DNA of 64,000 nucleotides, from contig NC_057862.1 in assembly GCF_019393635.1 (NCBI RefSeq), forward strand, positions 98,655,645 to 98,719,644, read 5' to 3'. This DNA comes from Dromiciops gliroides (taxonomy: Eukaryota; Chordata; Mammalia; Microbiotheria; Microbiotheriidae). This document shows positions 41,990 to 52,444 of this stretch, one piece after another. The notes beneath the pieces are model-generated. The model did no database searches. It had not been told where the DNA came from and saw only the letters and a list, made by a program, of their open reading frames with translations. Within the stretch, counting starts at the first letter, position 1. Every line of letters starts with the position of its first letter. The translations under genes and the position numbers were made by a program.

Positions 41990-42135
41990 CCTATATATAT
42001 ACACATTTATATGTGGAATATATATATATGTGTGATATGTATATATGTGAATGTCTATATGCAGAGAGATATATAGCATGTGAGTGTGTATGTGTATGTG
42101 TATGTATGCATATGTGTATGTATACATATATATTA
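41990..42135. repeat. (TA)n/(TG)n microsatellite
   Basis: TATATA and TGTGTATG units for about 145 bp with interruptions. Confidence 0.88.
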
Positions 42136-42139
42136 TCTT

Positions 42140-42540
42140 AGATCTAATAGAGATAAGCCTTTGAGGAAGTTGACAGCTGAGCCCTTGGAAGAACAGAGTT
42201 TGGAGCTGGGGCTCATCATTGTAATCCCTACTTTGGGACAGATGTTTATGCTACATGAGGAATACCAACTCTTTATGGATGATACATTAAATTCTTTTTT
42301 ACCTGTACACCCTAGGTGAAGGAAAGGCAAAGAAGACATTATTGGAATTGCAAACAGAAAGAAGTTCTGGGAATAACCATCAAAGAATCTGGCTCTTTGG
42401 GGTTCTGGTGTTTATTTCTTGGTGCCAGAGCAATTGCTTACCTTAATGACTACTGGAGGGTTGAATATTTCCCCCTTTTATCATGTTCATGTTGGTTTCA
42501 TTGTCAACCTTTTTTAGAAGGCTCTTTACTCTGAAACATA
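42140..42540. other. Unassigned sequence
   Basis: Overlapping short frames (42080-42319, 42316-42534) have no recognisable domain. No repeat is seen. Confidence 0.3.
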
Positions 42541-42552
42541 AATGTGTGTGTC

Positions 42553-42586
<34 letters not shown>

Positions 42587-42590
42587 TCTT
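42541..42590. repeat. (TG)n microsatellite
   Basis: About 20 TG units with a TTTG interruption at each side. Confidence 0.9.
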
Positions 42591-42775
42591 TGTGAAAGGC
42601 AGTAAACAATCTTTTAGGAGGCATGGTACATTGTTATATACAGTTAAATCTAGTCTATTTGGAACAATGGTGGGGAGAGACCAATATAAATTATTGGAAA
42701 GTCTGAATTACATAATATTTATGAAAATACAGTTATGTTGGTTTCAACTACATATATTAGAAATCTTGATTAAAT

Positions 42776-43175
42776 AGCAGCTAGGTGGTGCTTTGGATAG
42801 AGTGCTGGGCCTGGAGTCAGGAAGACTCATTTTTCTAAGTTCAAATCTGACCTCAGATACTTGCTAGCTGTGTGACCCTAGGCAAGTCACTTAACCCGGT
42901 TTGCATCAGTTTCCCCATCTGTAAAATGAACTAGAAAAGGAAATGGAAAACTACTGTATCTCTGCCAAGAAAATCCCAAATGAGGTCATAAAGAGTTAGA
43001 CACAGGGGCAGCTAGGTTGCACAGTGGGTAGAGCACCAGCCCTGGAGTCAGGAGTACCTGAGTTCAAATCCGGCCTCTTAACACTTACTAGCTGTGTGAC
43101 CCTGGGCAAGTCACTTAACCCCAGTTGCCTCACTAAAAAAAAAAAAAAAGAGTTAGACACAACAGAACAATAGTT
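42776..43175 (+). mobile_element. CORE-SINE with BovB/RTE-like tail, sense, split by SINE copy 13
   Basis: AGCAGCTAGGTGGTGCTTTG head, GTTCAAATCTGACCTCAGAT B box, TCAGTTTCCCCATCTGTAAA, AATGGAAAACTACTGTATCT and AATGAGGTCATAAAGAGTTA. The tail CACAACAGAACAA resumes after 43147. The younger SINE sits in its RTE-like tail. Confidence 0.88.
43005..43146 (+). mobile_element. tRNA-derived marsupial SINE, copy 13
   Basis: Flanked by AAAGAGTTAGACACA (42990-43004 and 43147-43161). It has GGAGTCAGGAGTACC and a TTGCCTCAC end. It lacks about 10 bp after CGGCCTC. Confidence 0.94.
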
Positions 43176-43307
43176 TGGTTAAAACTATTTGCGAAACTGC
43201 CTTAAGGGAAAAAGAAAAATGATATCTAATTAACATATCATCTGTTTACATGGAATTAAACTTTAAAAGTGTTTATGGTTAATTCTGGTAAATAGCTCTA
43301 ACATCAC

Positions 43308-43308
<1 letters not shown>

Positions 43309-43343
<35 letters not shown>
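43309..43343. repeat. (TG)n microsatellite
   Basis: About 17 uninterrupted TG units. Confidence 0.9.
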
Positions 43344-43346
<3 letters not shown>

Positions 43347-43367
43347 TTCCCTTTGAAAATTGTTAGA

Positions 43368-43523
43368 GGGGCAGCTAGATGGTGCAGTGGATAGAGCACT
43401 GGCCCTGAATTCAGGAGGACCTGGATCAAATCAGACCTCAGACACTTGACACTTACTAGCTGTGTGACCCTGGGCAAGTCACTTAACCCCAATTGCCTCA
43501 CCAAAAAAAAGAAAAAAAGAAAA
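43368..43523 (+). mobile_element. tRNA-derived marsupial SINE, copy 14
   Basis: Full-length with a perfect 13-bp duplication GAAAATTGTTAGA (43355-43367 and 43524-43536). Markers are mixed: CACTTGACACTT with a CAATTGCCTCACC end. Confidence 0.95.
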
Positions 43524-43569
43524 GAAAATTGTTAGAAATATCAGATCCATATCATAGGACATAACAGCA

Positions 43570-43750
43570 TAGATTGAGAGCTATAATAGTTTAGAATCTA
43601 ACCCCCTCATTATACAGATAAGAAAACCAAGGCCCATAGAAGTGATATGACCTAGCCAGGGTCACATAGGTAATAGGGGACAGAACTGGGATTGGAACTC
43701 ATGTCCTAAGTCCAAATCCAGTATTCTTTCCACTATATCATCCTGCCTGA
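43570..43750 (-). mobile_element. MIR SINE, antisense
   Basis: AACCCCCTCATTATACAGAT, AGAAAACCAAGGCCCATAGA, AGCCAGGGTCACATAGGTAA and TTGGAACTCATGTCCTAAGT. Confidence 0.65.
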
Positions 43751-43754
43751 ATCC

Positions 43755-45288
43755 TTATGAATAAGGTTTATATTACCCAGCGATCCTTTTTTTTAAAAAA
43801 AATACACTAAAAATCTCATGTTTTCCTTTCATTGCCAAAATGCCACAGATCAAAAACAAACCAACCAACCCAAAACAAAAAGAACAGAAGAAGAAAGGAA
43901 GGAAAGCCCTTTTCCTTGTACTAGCATGTTCTGATGGACAAATGCAGACCCTATCCTTCTGGGCCAGCTTTAAACTCCCAGGGAAAGTTACCCATAAATT
44001 CCTAGGACACAAAGGCAGATGGCATGGAGAAATAGAATGTGTAAGTCTAGAGAAAGTGAATTGTGCAGATGAATTAAATGGAATACTTTTTTTTTTTTTT
44101 TGAGAAAGTGGATAGTACAGACTGAAAAATGCCAGGGCAAATCACTGGAGAGGAAGTTTGGTCCAGGGAAAAGCATTCCTTCTGGCTCAGGGCCGGATGT
44201 TTCTGTAGACAACCCTGTGAGGGCAACAGGAGCTATCCAGCTATGGTACCTTCACAGCTAGATGGCGAGCAGGGCTGGCAGGGCATGGCCAGGAAGGAAA
44301 ATGCCTTAAGTACAGCCCATCAAGGCAATTGTCAGACTCAACCCCCTGTTGTCCACCTGGGGTTCTAACCCCCAGGGGCCTCATCCTAGACCTCCCTTCC
44401 TGGGGGGGGGGTCAGACTTCATGATTCCTAAATATTGTGACCCTCCTTCTCCTCCAGGCACTAATTTCTCGGGCTCAGCTCCACGGCCTACAGTCTGGTT
44501 ACCAAATCTTGGATTGTTTGGTATCCAAGATCCCTTCCATGTCTGACACTGAGAAACAGCACGTGTTAAGCCTGGCGTTTCTACTTTTTTGATTTCCCTA
44601 AGTTCAGGGGGTGGCAGCTGTGTTTGGACAGCTCTCGTTTGCCTATCCACCTTTAGCTTACCCACCTTGATAAAAGGTATGAAGCAAAACATATTTTTCC
44701 TCATAGTTGAGTATCCCAACAGGGTGGATGGACATTGGCCCTGATCCCCCGGCTATTCTCTGTGCAGACACCCAACTGCTTAGCAGCTGCGTCCGCTGTC
44801 CATTCGTTTTGGGCATGATTTCTCTGAATGCTGCCTACAGCATGGAGCGGCTGTGGGTTATGACTAAATAGAGGTTTTGTTGTTCAGTGAAGAAACGCCC
44901 TTACAGGAAACCTGCAGCTATTAGCCAGATGGCCTCCAGTCACTCATCCAACATGAGAGCAATCTGATGGAAGACTTTTTCAGATCTGCTTTTGGAACTG
45001 TCCAAATATAGTTCTAGGTTCCATGTCACTTTGTCTTAGAAGTTCCATTTTGTGAGCAGGCCTGCTGTCTCTCAGCAGGCACGCTGCTCTGTTGTCGCTT
45101 TTGAGCAGGTAAGCTCACTTGACTATACAGAATTTGTTCTACCTGAAAACATGCTTTCCTTGTCTTAAATGGAAGATGTTGAAGGTCAAATTTGGGATTT
45201 TGTTTTTAAATGGGAAAGAAGGAGGAGTACTGACTTTCTCTGATCTGCTGACCACACAGAGGGTGTTCCCGGTGCCTTTAATAGTTGA
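43755..45288. other. Largely unassigned sequence
   Basis: No gene or clear repeat over about 1.5 kb. Contains an A-rich stretch (43850-43905), a T run (44083-44101) and a G run (44402-44411). Overlapping short frames on both strands near 44130-44720 show no domain. Confidence 0.3.
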
Positions 45289-45291
45289 TTA

Positions 45292-45526
45292 TTTTGTTGT
45301 TCAGTTGTTTCAGTTGTGTCTGATTCTTCATGACCCCATTTTGGGTTTTCTGGACAAACATACTGGAGTGGTTTGCCATTTCCTTCTCCACCTTGTTTTA
45401 TAGATGAGGAAACTGAGGCAAACAGAGCTGAGTAATTTTCCCAGGGTCACACAGCTAGTAAGTGTCTGAGGGGGGATCTGAGCTCAGGTCTTCTCTTGCA
45501 TCCCCTGTTGCACCTAGCTGTTCCTA
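45292..45526 (-). mobile_element. CORE-SINE with BovB/RTE-like tail, antisense
   Basis: TTGTTGTTCAGTTGTTTCAG, GTCTGATTCTTCATGACCCC, GAGTGGTTTGCCATTTCCTT, GGAAACTGAGGCAAACAGAG and GCACCTAGCTGTTCC. Near full length; the tail repeats GTTGTTCAGTTGTTTCAG. Confidence 0.9.
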
Positions 45527-45529
45527 TGA

Positions 45530-46885
45530 AATAATGATGATTTCATTAATTATTTTAATTTTTAATTGTTTTGATATATGCATATTTAAAAATCAATATA
45601 AGTAGAAGGTAGAGGTTTGGTAATAAAACAAGCACAGAGAAATGAAGCTTTCAAATGAAATAGGGTTTCTCCTTCAATCCCATCCTCCCACCCTCAATCA
45701 TCTGTTAACCACAAGCTGTTTTCTTCAGCTCATAGCTAGTTTAAATAGAAAGACCTGTGGAAATCACAATGCAAAAAAACCAGAAGCTTTGGCATCCAGG
45801 GCCCATCACCATGATGGCCTTGCTTTATGGAAACTCATCGATAAATCTTACTGTTGCCTTAATTGTTCTTCTGTTCAATTGCCGAGTGGACTCCAGCTCA
45901 AAGAGAGGAGGAGGCCTTGTTGAAGCCACAATTCTTTCAAAGCTAGATTCTCGTTTAGGTATGGGTTGGCCTGAGTAGCATTTGTGGTCCCACCTATCTC
46001 AGAGATTATATATGTACGTTACCACATGAGAAGGACTGAGGTTTTTGGAACATTAATTCAATGCTCTGCACTGCTCCTCTGTGCTATATACTAAGACAGG
46101 GGGAGTCTTTAGAAGTCTTGACAAACCAGGACTTCTGAAGACAGCTGAGACTAGGGGAAGGAAGTCCTTGCCTATAAATCATGCTCCTATCAAACCTGAT
46201 TAGCTTTCGGAATAGGACTCTCCGAGGCTGGATCTAGGCCAGACACGTCCATCTGGTTGCTTTCTTTCTGTAACTACACAGCTCATTCCACTTTCTACTA
46301 AAATAAGGTCTCCTCTGCATCATGAAGATTAGAGAACATAAGAGGGTATTATAAAATCTCTTATACTGTACAGATCTGCAAACACCCAGCAGTCAAGAGG
46401 AAAAGAACTTTAACTCATTCCTTGCTGTTGAGCAAACACATTCTGGTAGTTTTTGCTACCAGAAAATGTTTTATGGTTAGAAGGGGAAATCCACTTTAAA
46501 AGTGTCTAATTTTTAAAAAATTTATTAAAAAAACTACCATTCTTCAAGAAGACAATAGTTCTCCACAAAACAAATTCCTTATGAAACCTTTAAAAATGAG
46601 AGCAGAAAAAAGAGACTGGAATTGAGTAAACTTCCTTCAGATCTCTGCTTTCTTGAGGATCCCCTGGCTTCCTTTTGTTTAAGCAACAACAGTGTGCGTT
46701 CATATTACTTTGCAAGGCTGGGGAAAAGGTTAGGCTCTAAGGCCTTTGATAAGATCCCATCTTTATACTTTAACACTTCATGAATCTCTGATTTAATTGG
46801 TTAGGGCATTCCTTCTATCACTAAAAATGATTCTCTCTCTAGGGCTCAGTAGAGTTTTTAATGAGCTGTGGTCTAAAAAAATTCA
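45530..46885. other. Largely unassigned sequence
   Basis: No gene or clear repeat over about 1.35 kb. Confidence 0.3.
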
Positions 46886-46889
46886 TTAC

Positions 46890-47147
46890 TTGGTTGTTCA
46901 TTCATTTCAGCTGTGTCTGATTCTTCATGACCCCATTTAGGTTTTTCTTAGCAAAGATACTGGAGTAGTTTGCCATTTCCTTCTCCAGCTCATTTTATAG
47001 ATGAGGAAACTGAGGCAAACAGGGTTGAGTGACTTAGCTAGAGTTACACACCTAGAAAGTGTCTGAGACCAGATTTGAACTCAGAAAGATGAGTCCTTCT
47101 GACTCTAGGCCCAGTGCTCTATCCACTGTGCCACCTAGCAGCCCCTA
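46890..47147 (-). mobile_element. CORE-SINE with BovB/RTE-like tail, antisense
   Basis: GGTTGTTCATTCATTTCAGC, GATTCTTCATGACCCCATTT, CTCATTTTATAGATGAGGAA, AGATTTGAACTCAGAAAGAT and GTGCCACCTAGCAGCCCC. TTACTTGGT and TCACTTGGT at the edges look like its duplication. Confidence 0.9.
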
Positions 47148-47239
47148 TAGTCACTTGGTAGCCACCATTCTAAAAATTCAATAATTTCAATGTTTAAGTG
47201 CAGCACTTAGAACTTCTACCTTTTCATTCTATGAAAGAA

Positions 47240-47398
47240 GACAAGATGCTACTACTATGGTAGAATGGAAAGAGTGTTGGGCCAAGGACCTAGGTTCAAA
47301 TGTTTCCTTTGTCACTTATTACATGTATCATTTCCCTGGACCTCAATGTTTCAATTGTAAAATGACTGGATTGGACAAGATTATTGTATATACATCAC
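47240..47398 (+). mobile_element. MIR3-type SINE, sense
   Basis: CTATGGTAGAATGGAAAGAG, CTAGGTTCAAATGTTTCC, TTTCAATTGTAAAATGACTG and GATTGGACAAGATTATTG. Confidence 0.65.
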
Positions 47399-47412
47399 AT
47401 GCTTTATCTTTT

Positions 47413-47564
47413 TTGGGGGTGGGGTGGGGTGGGGTAATAAGGGTTAAGTGACTTTACCAGGGTCACACATCTAGTAATTGTCAGGTGTCTGAGGTGGGAT
47501 TTGAACTCAGGTCCTCCTGAATCCAGGGCCAGTGTTTTATCCACTGTGCCACCTAGCTGCCCCC
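47413..47564 (-). mobile_element. tRNA-derived marsupial SINE, copy 15, with a (CCCCA)n tail
   Basis: Antisense copy flanked by a perfect TGCTTTATCTTTT (47400-47412 and 47565-47577). In place of an A-rich tail, the minus strand carries four CCCCA units (GGGGTGGGGTGGGGTGGGGT on plus, about 47418-47437). Confidence 0.94.
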
Positions 47565-47589
47565 TGCTTTATCTTTTGTTTTAATATTA

Positions 47590-47880
47590 TCTTCATTTAC
47601 TTTTTAAAACAAATCCATTATAAACATATATAGTCACTCAAAGATTTCTACATTGGCCATATCAAAAAATATTTGTCTCATTCTTCATTTTTTTCCTTCA
47701 CCTCTCTATCAGGAGGTGGGCATGGTATATTTCTTCATTAGTTCTCTGGAATCCCAGTTGGTCATTAGGTTGATAAGAGATCAGAACAGTAGATTCCATC
47801 ACATTTATTCATCATAACTTGTTAAACTATTTCCAAATCAATGCCTTCCACACATATAATTCATTTCCTAATGTATCTCT
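47590..47880 (-). mobile_element. Older L1 LINE 3' region, antisense
   Basis: AAACATATATAGTCACTCAA, ATTGGCCATATCAAAAAATA, CTCTATCAGGAGGTGGGCAT and GGAATCCCAGTTGGTCATTA resemble the L1 copy at 49290 and mark a subfamily different from the 13540 type. Confidence 0.65.
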
Positions 47881-47882
47881 TC

Positions 47883-48430
47883 TTTCTTTAATTTTTATTT
47901 TCCCAAATTACATGTAAAAACAAATTTTAATATCAGTTTTTAAAAACTTTGTGTTCCAAATTCTCTTCCTCACTCCCCCCCACCCCCACTCCCCTTAACT
48001 CAAACAATTCAATATAAGTTATACATGTGTAGTCATGCAAAACATTTCCACATTAGCCAGGTTGTGAAAGAAAATAACATCTCTTCTTGACCAAAAATCA
48101 TCCCTAATAACAAAGAGGGGGGAAAGTTAAACAAAACTAAAAAAATCACATAAAGCAAACCTGACAATATATGCAGGATTCAAAATTCATGGTCTCCCAC
48201 TTCTGCAAAGAAAGGAGTAAAGTATATTCCTATAGCTCTTCTTCAGAGCCAAGTTTTGTCATGATAACTACACAGCATTCAGTTTTGACTAATTTGTTGT
48301 TCTTTCCATTTACATCATATTTACTTTTTCCCTGGTTCTGCCTACTTCATTCTGTATCAGTTCATATATTTTCTTAATCTCCCTACATTCCTCATAATCA
48401 TTGTTTCTTGAAGGATAGTAACATTCATGT
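47883..48430 (-). mobile_element. L1 LINE 3' end, antisense
   Basis: TTTATTTTCCCAAATTACAT, GTTCCAAATTCTCTTCCTCA, ATACATGTGTAGTCATGCAA, ACACAGCATTCAGTTTTGAC and CCTGGTTCTGCCTACTTCAT. 5'-truncated. Confidence 0.8.
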
Positions 48431-48599
48431 AGGGGTGTGCTAGAGCTAGCTCACACTGGCTGACAAGAGGCAATTATTAAATTTTTGATGGAAGCATTTA
48501 CATCATGGAAATCATCAAACACTACAAAACATGGCTTCATTTATTGTTTTACTGATTGTGTAGACAAGAAAGTGATGGAGAAAATAATATTAAATCCTT

Positions 48600-48720
48600 G
48601 GATGGTATCACACCCCACCTGGTCTTCTCTTTTCCAAGGTAAACAGCCTCATATGGCATGATTTTGAAGTCTTTCACCATCCTGGTCATCCTTCTTTGGA
48701 CATTTTCTTCTACACTTGCT
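48600..48720 (-). mobile_element. L3/CR1 fragment, antisense
   Basis: GCCTCATATGGCATGATTTT, TTCACCATCCTGGTCATCCT and TCTTTGGACATTTTCTTCTA match reversed L3. Confidence 0.6.
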
Positions 48721-48721
48721 C

Positions 48722-48835
48722 AAGGTCACACCAAACCAATAAATAAGCTGCAGAGGTGGAACTCAAGCCTAGGTCTCTCTTCACTTTGGGGTTACCATTT
48801 TCCTACTCTATCATGCTACTTTGTAGCTCCCTAAC
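48722..48835 (-). mobile_element. MIR SINE fragment, antisense
   Basis: CAAGGTCACACCAAACCAAT and TGGAACTCAAGCCTAGGTCT. Confidence 0.55.
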
Positions 48836-48914
48836 CTATAATAACATTGATAAATAAGATTTTTCCAAAGCACATTTTTTCACCAAATGTATTTGCAGGT
48901 GACTGGGCCCCTCT

Positions 48915-49031
48915 ATTTTTAAATTTAGGGTCACACAGCTAGTAAGTGTTAACTGTCTGAGGCCAGGTTTGAACTCAGGTCCTCCTGACTCCAGGGCTAG
49001 TGCTCTATCCACTGTGCCACCTAGCTGCCCC
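48915..49031 (-). mobile_element. tRNA-derived marsupial SINE, copy 16, 3' truncated
   Basis: Antisense copy flanked by a perfect 11-bp TGGGCCCCTCT (48904-48914 and 49032-49042). It lacks the 3' third; the T-rich edge is only ATTTTTAAATTTA. Confidence 0.93.
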
Positions 49032-49119
49032 TGGGCCCCTCTTAAAAGTGTGGCATCACCTACCTGTTCCTTTAGAAGGGTTCTCCTACTTTAGAACTCA
49101 AGTGGGTATGTGAAAACTG

Positions 49120-49250
49120 ATACCCAGGAGTATCATAATGCTCAGTAGCTGGAGGTGTTCCAGGAGAGACTGGACAACTGCTTGTCAGGGATGTAGTAAA
49201 GGCCATTCATTCATTGTACCATGGGTTGGACTAGCAGAGGTATCAAAGTC
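49120..49250 (+). mobile_element. L3/CR1 3' end, sense
   Basis: TAGCTGGAGGTGTTCCAGGA, GACTGGACAACTGCTTGTCA, GGGATGTAGTAAAGGCCATT and GGGTTGGACTAGCAGAGG follow the L3 3' end. Confidence 0.65.
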
Positions 49251-49289
49251 ACTGTTATATTCATTATTAGGCATTGAGTACAGAGCCTA

Positions 49290-49680
49290 CTATTATATTT
49301 TTTAAAAAAATTATTTTTCCAATAAACAAACATCAATTTTCTCTCCCTCCCACCTCACGTGTTTCTCCCCCCACCCCCACCCTTCAATCTTCTTGTAACA
49401 AATAAGTACAGTCAAAAAAACCAAATTTCCATATTGGCCATATCCAAAGATCTGGGTCTCATTCTCCATCTTGAGTCTGTTGCCTGTCAGGAGGTGGGTA
49501 GCATGTTTCAACAACCAGTCCTATGGAATTGTGCTTGATAGTTGTGTTGATTAGATGAACCCTTTCAAAGTTGTTCATCTGTACATGGTTGTTATTGTAG
49601 TATAATTTGCTTTGTTGGTTCTACTTGCTTCACTCAGTAGCAGTTCTCAAAAGCCTCAGGTTTCTCTGAAACAGATTTCT
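49290..49680 (-). mobile_element. Older L1 LINE 3' region, antisense
   Basis: ATATTGGCCATATCCAAAGA, TGCCTGTCAGGAGGTGGGTA, GGAATTGTGCTTGATAGTTG and GTTCTACTTGCTTCACTCAG. Same subfamily type as 47590. Confidence 0.75.
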
Positions 49681-49691
49681 TGATCTTTTTT

Positions 49692-49842
49692 TTTTTTTTT
49701 TTTTTTGCTGGGCAATGGGGGTTAAGTGACTTGCCCAGGGTCACACAGCTAGTAAGTGTCAAGTGTCTGAGGCTGGATTTGAACTCAGGTACTCCTGAAT
49801 CCAGGGCCAGTGCTTTTATCCACTGTGCCACCTAGCTGCCCC
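49692..49842 (-). mobile_element. tRNA-derived marsupial SINE, copy 17 (left of a stacked pair)
   Basis: Antisense, with a T run (49686-49706) after TTGATC (49680-49685). It has the CCATTGCCC end, GATTCAGGAGTACC and CACTTGACACTT. TTGATCTTTTTT recurs at its right edge (49843), where copy 18 begins. Confidence 0.93.
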
Positions 49843-49855
49843 TTGATCTTTTTTT

Positions 49856-50012
49856 TTTTTTTTTTTAGTGAGGCAATTGGGGTCAAGTGACTTGCCCAGG
49901 GTCACACAACTAGTAAGTGCTAAGTGTTTGAGGCCGGATCTGAACTCAGGCACTCCTGACTCCAGGACCGGTGCTCTATCCACTGCGCCACCTAGCCGCC
50001 CCCCCCCCCCCC
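49856..50012 (-). mobile_element. tRNA-derived marsupial SINE, copy 18 (right of a stacked pair)
   Basis: Antisense, with the CAATTGCCTCAC end and GAGTCAGGAGTGCC markers. The head ends in a run of 14 C. GATCTTTTTT recurs a third time at 50013, so the two SINEs used the same target in succession. Confidence 0.93.
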
Positions 50013-50024
50013 GATCTTTTTTAA

Positions 50025-51660
50025 AAAAAAACTTTCCCTGGATCCTTTTACCCTTTTTTACTTCTATCCCATCTTTCTCATTCTTTTTATCAAATTTATG
50101 GAAAGAGTGGTCTATACTCACTACCTTTATTCCTCTACTGCTGTTTGCAATTTGGATTTAGTACCTATTACACTACTGAAATTTAATCTAAAGCCACTGA
50201 CAACCTCCTAGCTAGCAAACTACCTGTACTTTCCTGTCTCTTTCTTCATCCCCCTTCTTTTAGACAACTTTCTTTTTTATTTATTTAATATTTTGTTTCC
50301 CCCAATTACATGTAAAAAGTTTTTTAACATTTATTTTTTAAAAAATTTTAGTTCCAAATTCTTTCTCCCCTTCTCCCTTTCCCCCTCATTGAGAAGACAA
50401 GCAGTTTGATATACATTATATATATGCATTCATACAAAACATATTTCCATATTAGTCATATTGTGAAACAAAACACAGACCAACCCCCCCCCCCCCCAAG
50501 AAAAATAAAGTTTAAAAAAAAGTATGCTTCAATCTGCATTCACACTCCATCTGTTCTTCCTCTGGAAATGGATAGCGTTTTTCATCATAAGTCCTTTGGA
50601 ATTCTCTTGGATTATTATATTGCTGAGAATAGCTAAGTCATTCAAAATTGATCGCTACAATATTGCTGCTGTGATAATATTCTCTTGGTTCTGCTCACAT
50701 CACTTTGCATCAGTTCATGTAAATTCAGTTTTTTCTGAGAGCATCCTGCTCATCATTTCTCATAGCACAACAGTACTTATCAACTTTCTATCCAACCTAG
50801 TTCCTTTTCCCTAAATTTCCCTATTTCTGTTAATGGTACGATCATCCTCCCATTATCCATGCTTAAAATGTCGGGGTCATCTTTGATTTAACCCAGGACA
50901 ATGTCTGGTTTACTCTAGGCATTTAATAAAGCTTATTGATTGATTCTTTTTCCTGACCTCTATTATCCAATCAATTGCCAAGTCTTGTCAATTTTTGCCT
51001 CCTGATATCTCTTATATCTGCCCCTTTATTTCCATTCCCATTGCCTCATCCTAGTTCAGGCCCTTAACTCATATTTATACTATTGTAAACTTTTCCAGTT
51101 TATTCTTCATGGTCTTGACAAAGTGATCCTTCCAAAAAACAGTGCTGATTGTGTCATTCTGCTGCTCAACCCCTGCAAATGTTTACTCATATATTCTTTA
51201 ACTTAGCATTCATGACATGCTATAATACTACTTTAAACTATACTCCCAGCTTTATCTTACACTCTTTCCCTTTACTGTCGCCAACTTAGCCCATAGTTTT
51301 CAGCGCCTGTGCCTTTGCCCCCAGCATTCATAATCTCAAATGTCTTTTCTCTCACCTTTTTCTGTTGATATTCTACTTGTGCTCTGAGAACCAGATTAAA
51401 TATCATTTTTTCTGTGAATTCTTCCCTTGACCCCTCAATGAAAGTAATTCACTCTCTACTAGAAACTCATAACACCTTTTTAAAAAAAATTCTCTTGGAC
51501 ATTACATTTTATTTAGTATTAGAGTCTTTGAATATATGGATTATGATTTCCACCAGATTGAAAGTTTTAAGTACAAGGATTAAGTCTGATTTATTTATTC
51601 ATATTCTTTAGTGCCAAACATCGGTAAGTACTTAACAAATATTTGATGAATGAATCTTTA
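50025..51660 (+). mobile_element. L2 LINE ORF2 and 3' end, sense, split by an L1
   Basis: Left: GAGTGGTCTATACTCACTAC, then AGCCACTGACAACCTCCTAG. Right: AATGTCGGGGTCATCTTTGA, AAAGTGATCCTTCCAAAAAA, TTCTGCTGCTCAACCCCTGC, AGCGCCTGTGCCTTTGCCCC and CAAATATTTGATGAATGAAT. This is L2 order up to the 3' tail. The L1 at 50274-50780 interrupts it. A short L2-tail-like piece (ATTTAATAAAGCTTATTGAT, 50918-50945) sits inside. Confidence 0.75.
50274..50780 (-). mobile_element. L1 LINE 3' end, antisense, inside an L2
   Basis: TTTCCCCCAATTACATGTAA, TTTAGTTCCAAATTCTTTCT, ATTAGTCATATTGTGAAACA, TTGGTTCTGCTCACATCACT and CATCCTGCTCATCATTTCTC. CAACTTTCT at 50265-50273 and 50781-50789 is the likely duplication. It contains a run of 14 C. 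Confidence 0.88.
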
Positions 51661-51661
51661 A

Positions 51662-52435
51662 ATCTAGAGTTGCTAAATATTGGTAATACCATTTGATTTG
51701 TGTAATCTACTTATGGCTACCACATCTCTCTGGGTCATTTAAAATTTGGATTCTTCAGTGATCATGGGGTTCTATGTTTCATAGCCATATGAAATCATGA
51801 TCAATTGGCATTAAATGGATATTTGGATGTGCTTTTTCCTTTTCTTTTTGGTTGTGGAGAGGCTTAGGATCAATGAAAACACTGGGAAATTACTTTCACT
51901 TAAATAACTCAAATCCAACCCAAGCCCCTTTCCTTCTTCTAGTCAATCCTGGGATTGTTTTACATCCATCTGTAGTGCCTAAGTTATATGTGCCAATGAA
52001 CCAATTCAATGGACTGATCATTTAATTGAATGGCACAATGTGGGAAACAGGCATGATCTGGTTTTCCTGGGTAGATAGGGACATCATTCTTTTCAGTGTC
52101 CATGGATTTTATTGTAGTATTTTGGGGTTTCATGTAATCAGCACAATGCCATCTGCAAAGAGGAGAACCTTATTATGAACAGAGAATTCCTCTTTTATTT
52201 TGGGTCTTTTCAGACCATCCTCCATAACAATGGGGAATATTTTTGGCCACCATTTGTCCATTTGTTTTATGCTTTGCTTAATATTGATAATAAGATGATT
52301 GTTGAACAAAGTCTGCTTGAAGGTTTCATTGTCAAAGAATCTTGAATGATTTTATCCTATGCAAGGGAACCTATTCGTTAGCAGCATTTAATGCTACATT
52401 TTCCTCTGTGGAGTCAAATACTTTTTTTTTTTAAT
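51662..52435 (-). mobile_element. RTE-type LINE with reverse-transcriptase remnant, antisense
   Basis: On the minus strand, 52168-52130 encodes VLLFADGIVLIT, then a stop. This is the RT catalytic box (LLFADDIVLI), with Gly in place of the second Asp. The surrounding plus-strand text (CCAACCCAAGCCCCTTTCCT, GTGGGAAACAGGCATGATCT, TTTTCCTGGGTAGATAGGGA, GCTTGAAGGTTTCATTGTCA) matches a marsupial RTE-like repeat as I remember it. The part left of 52125 would be downstream in the element and is out of frame. Confidence 0.6.
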
Positions 52436-52444
52436 CAAATAATA

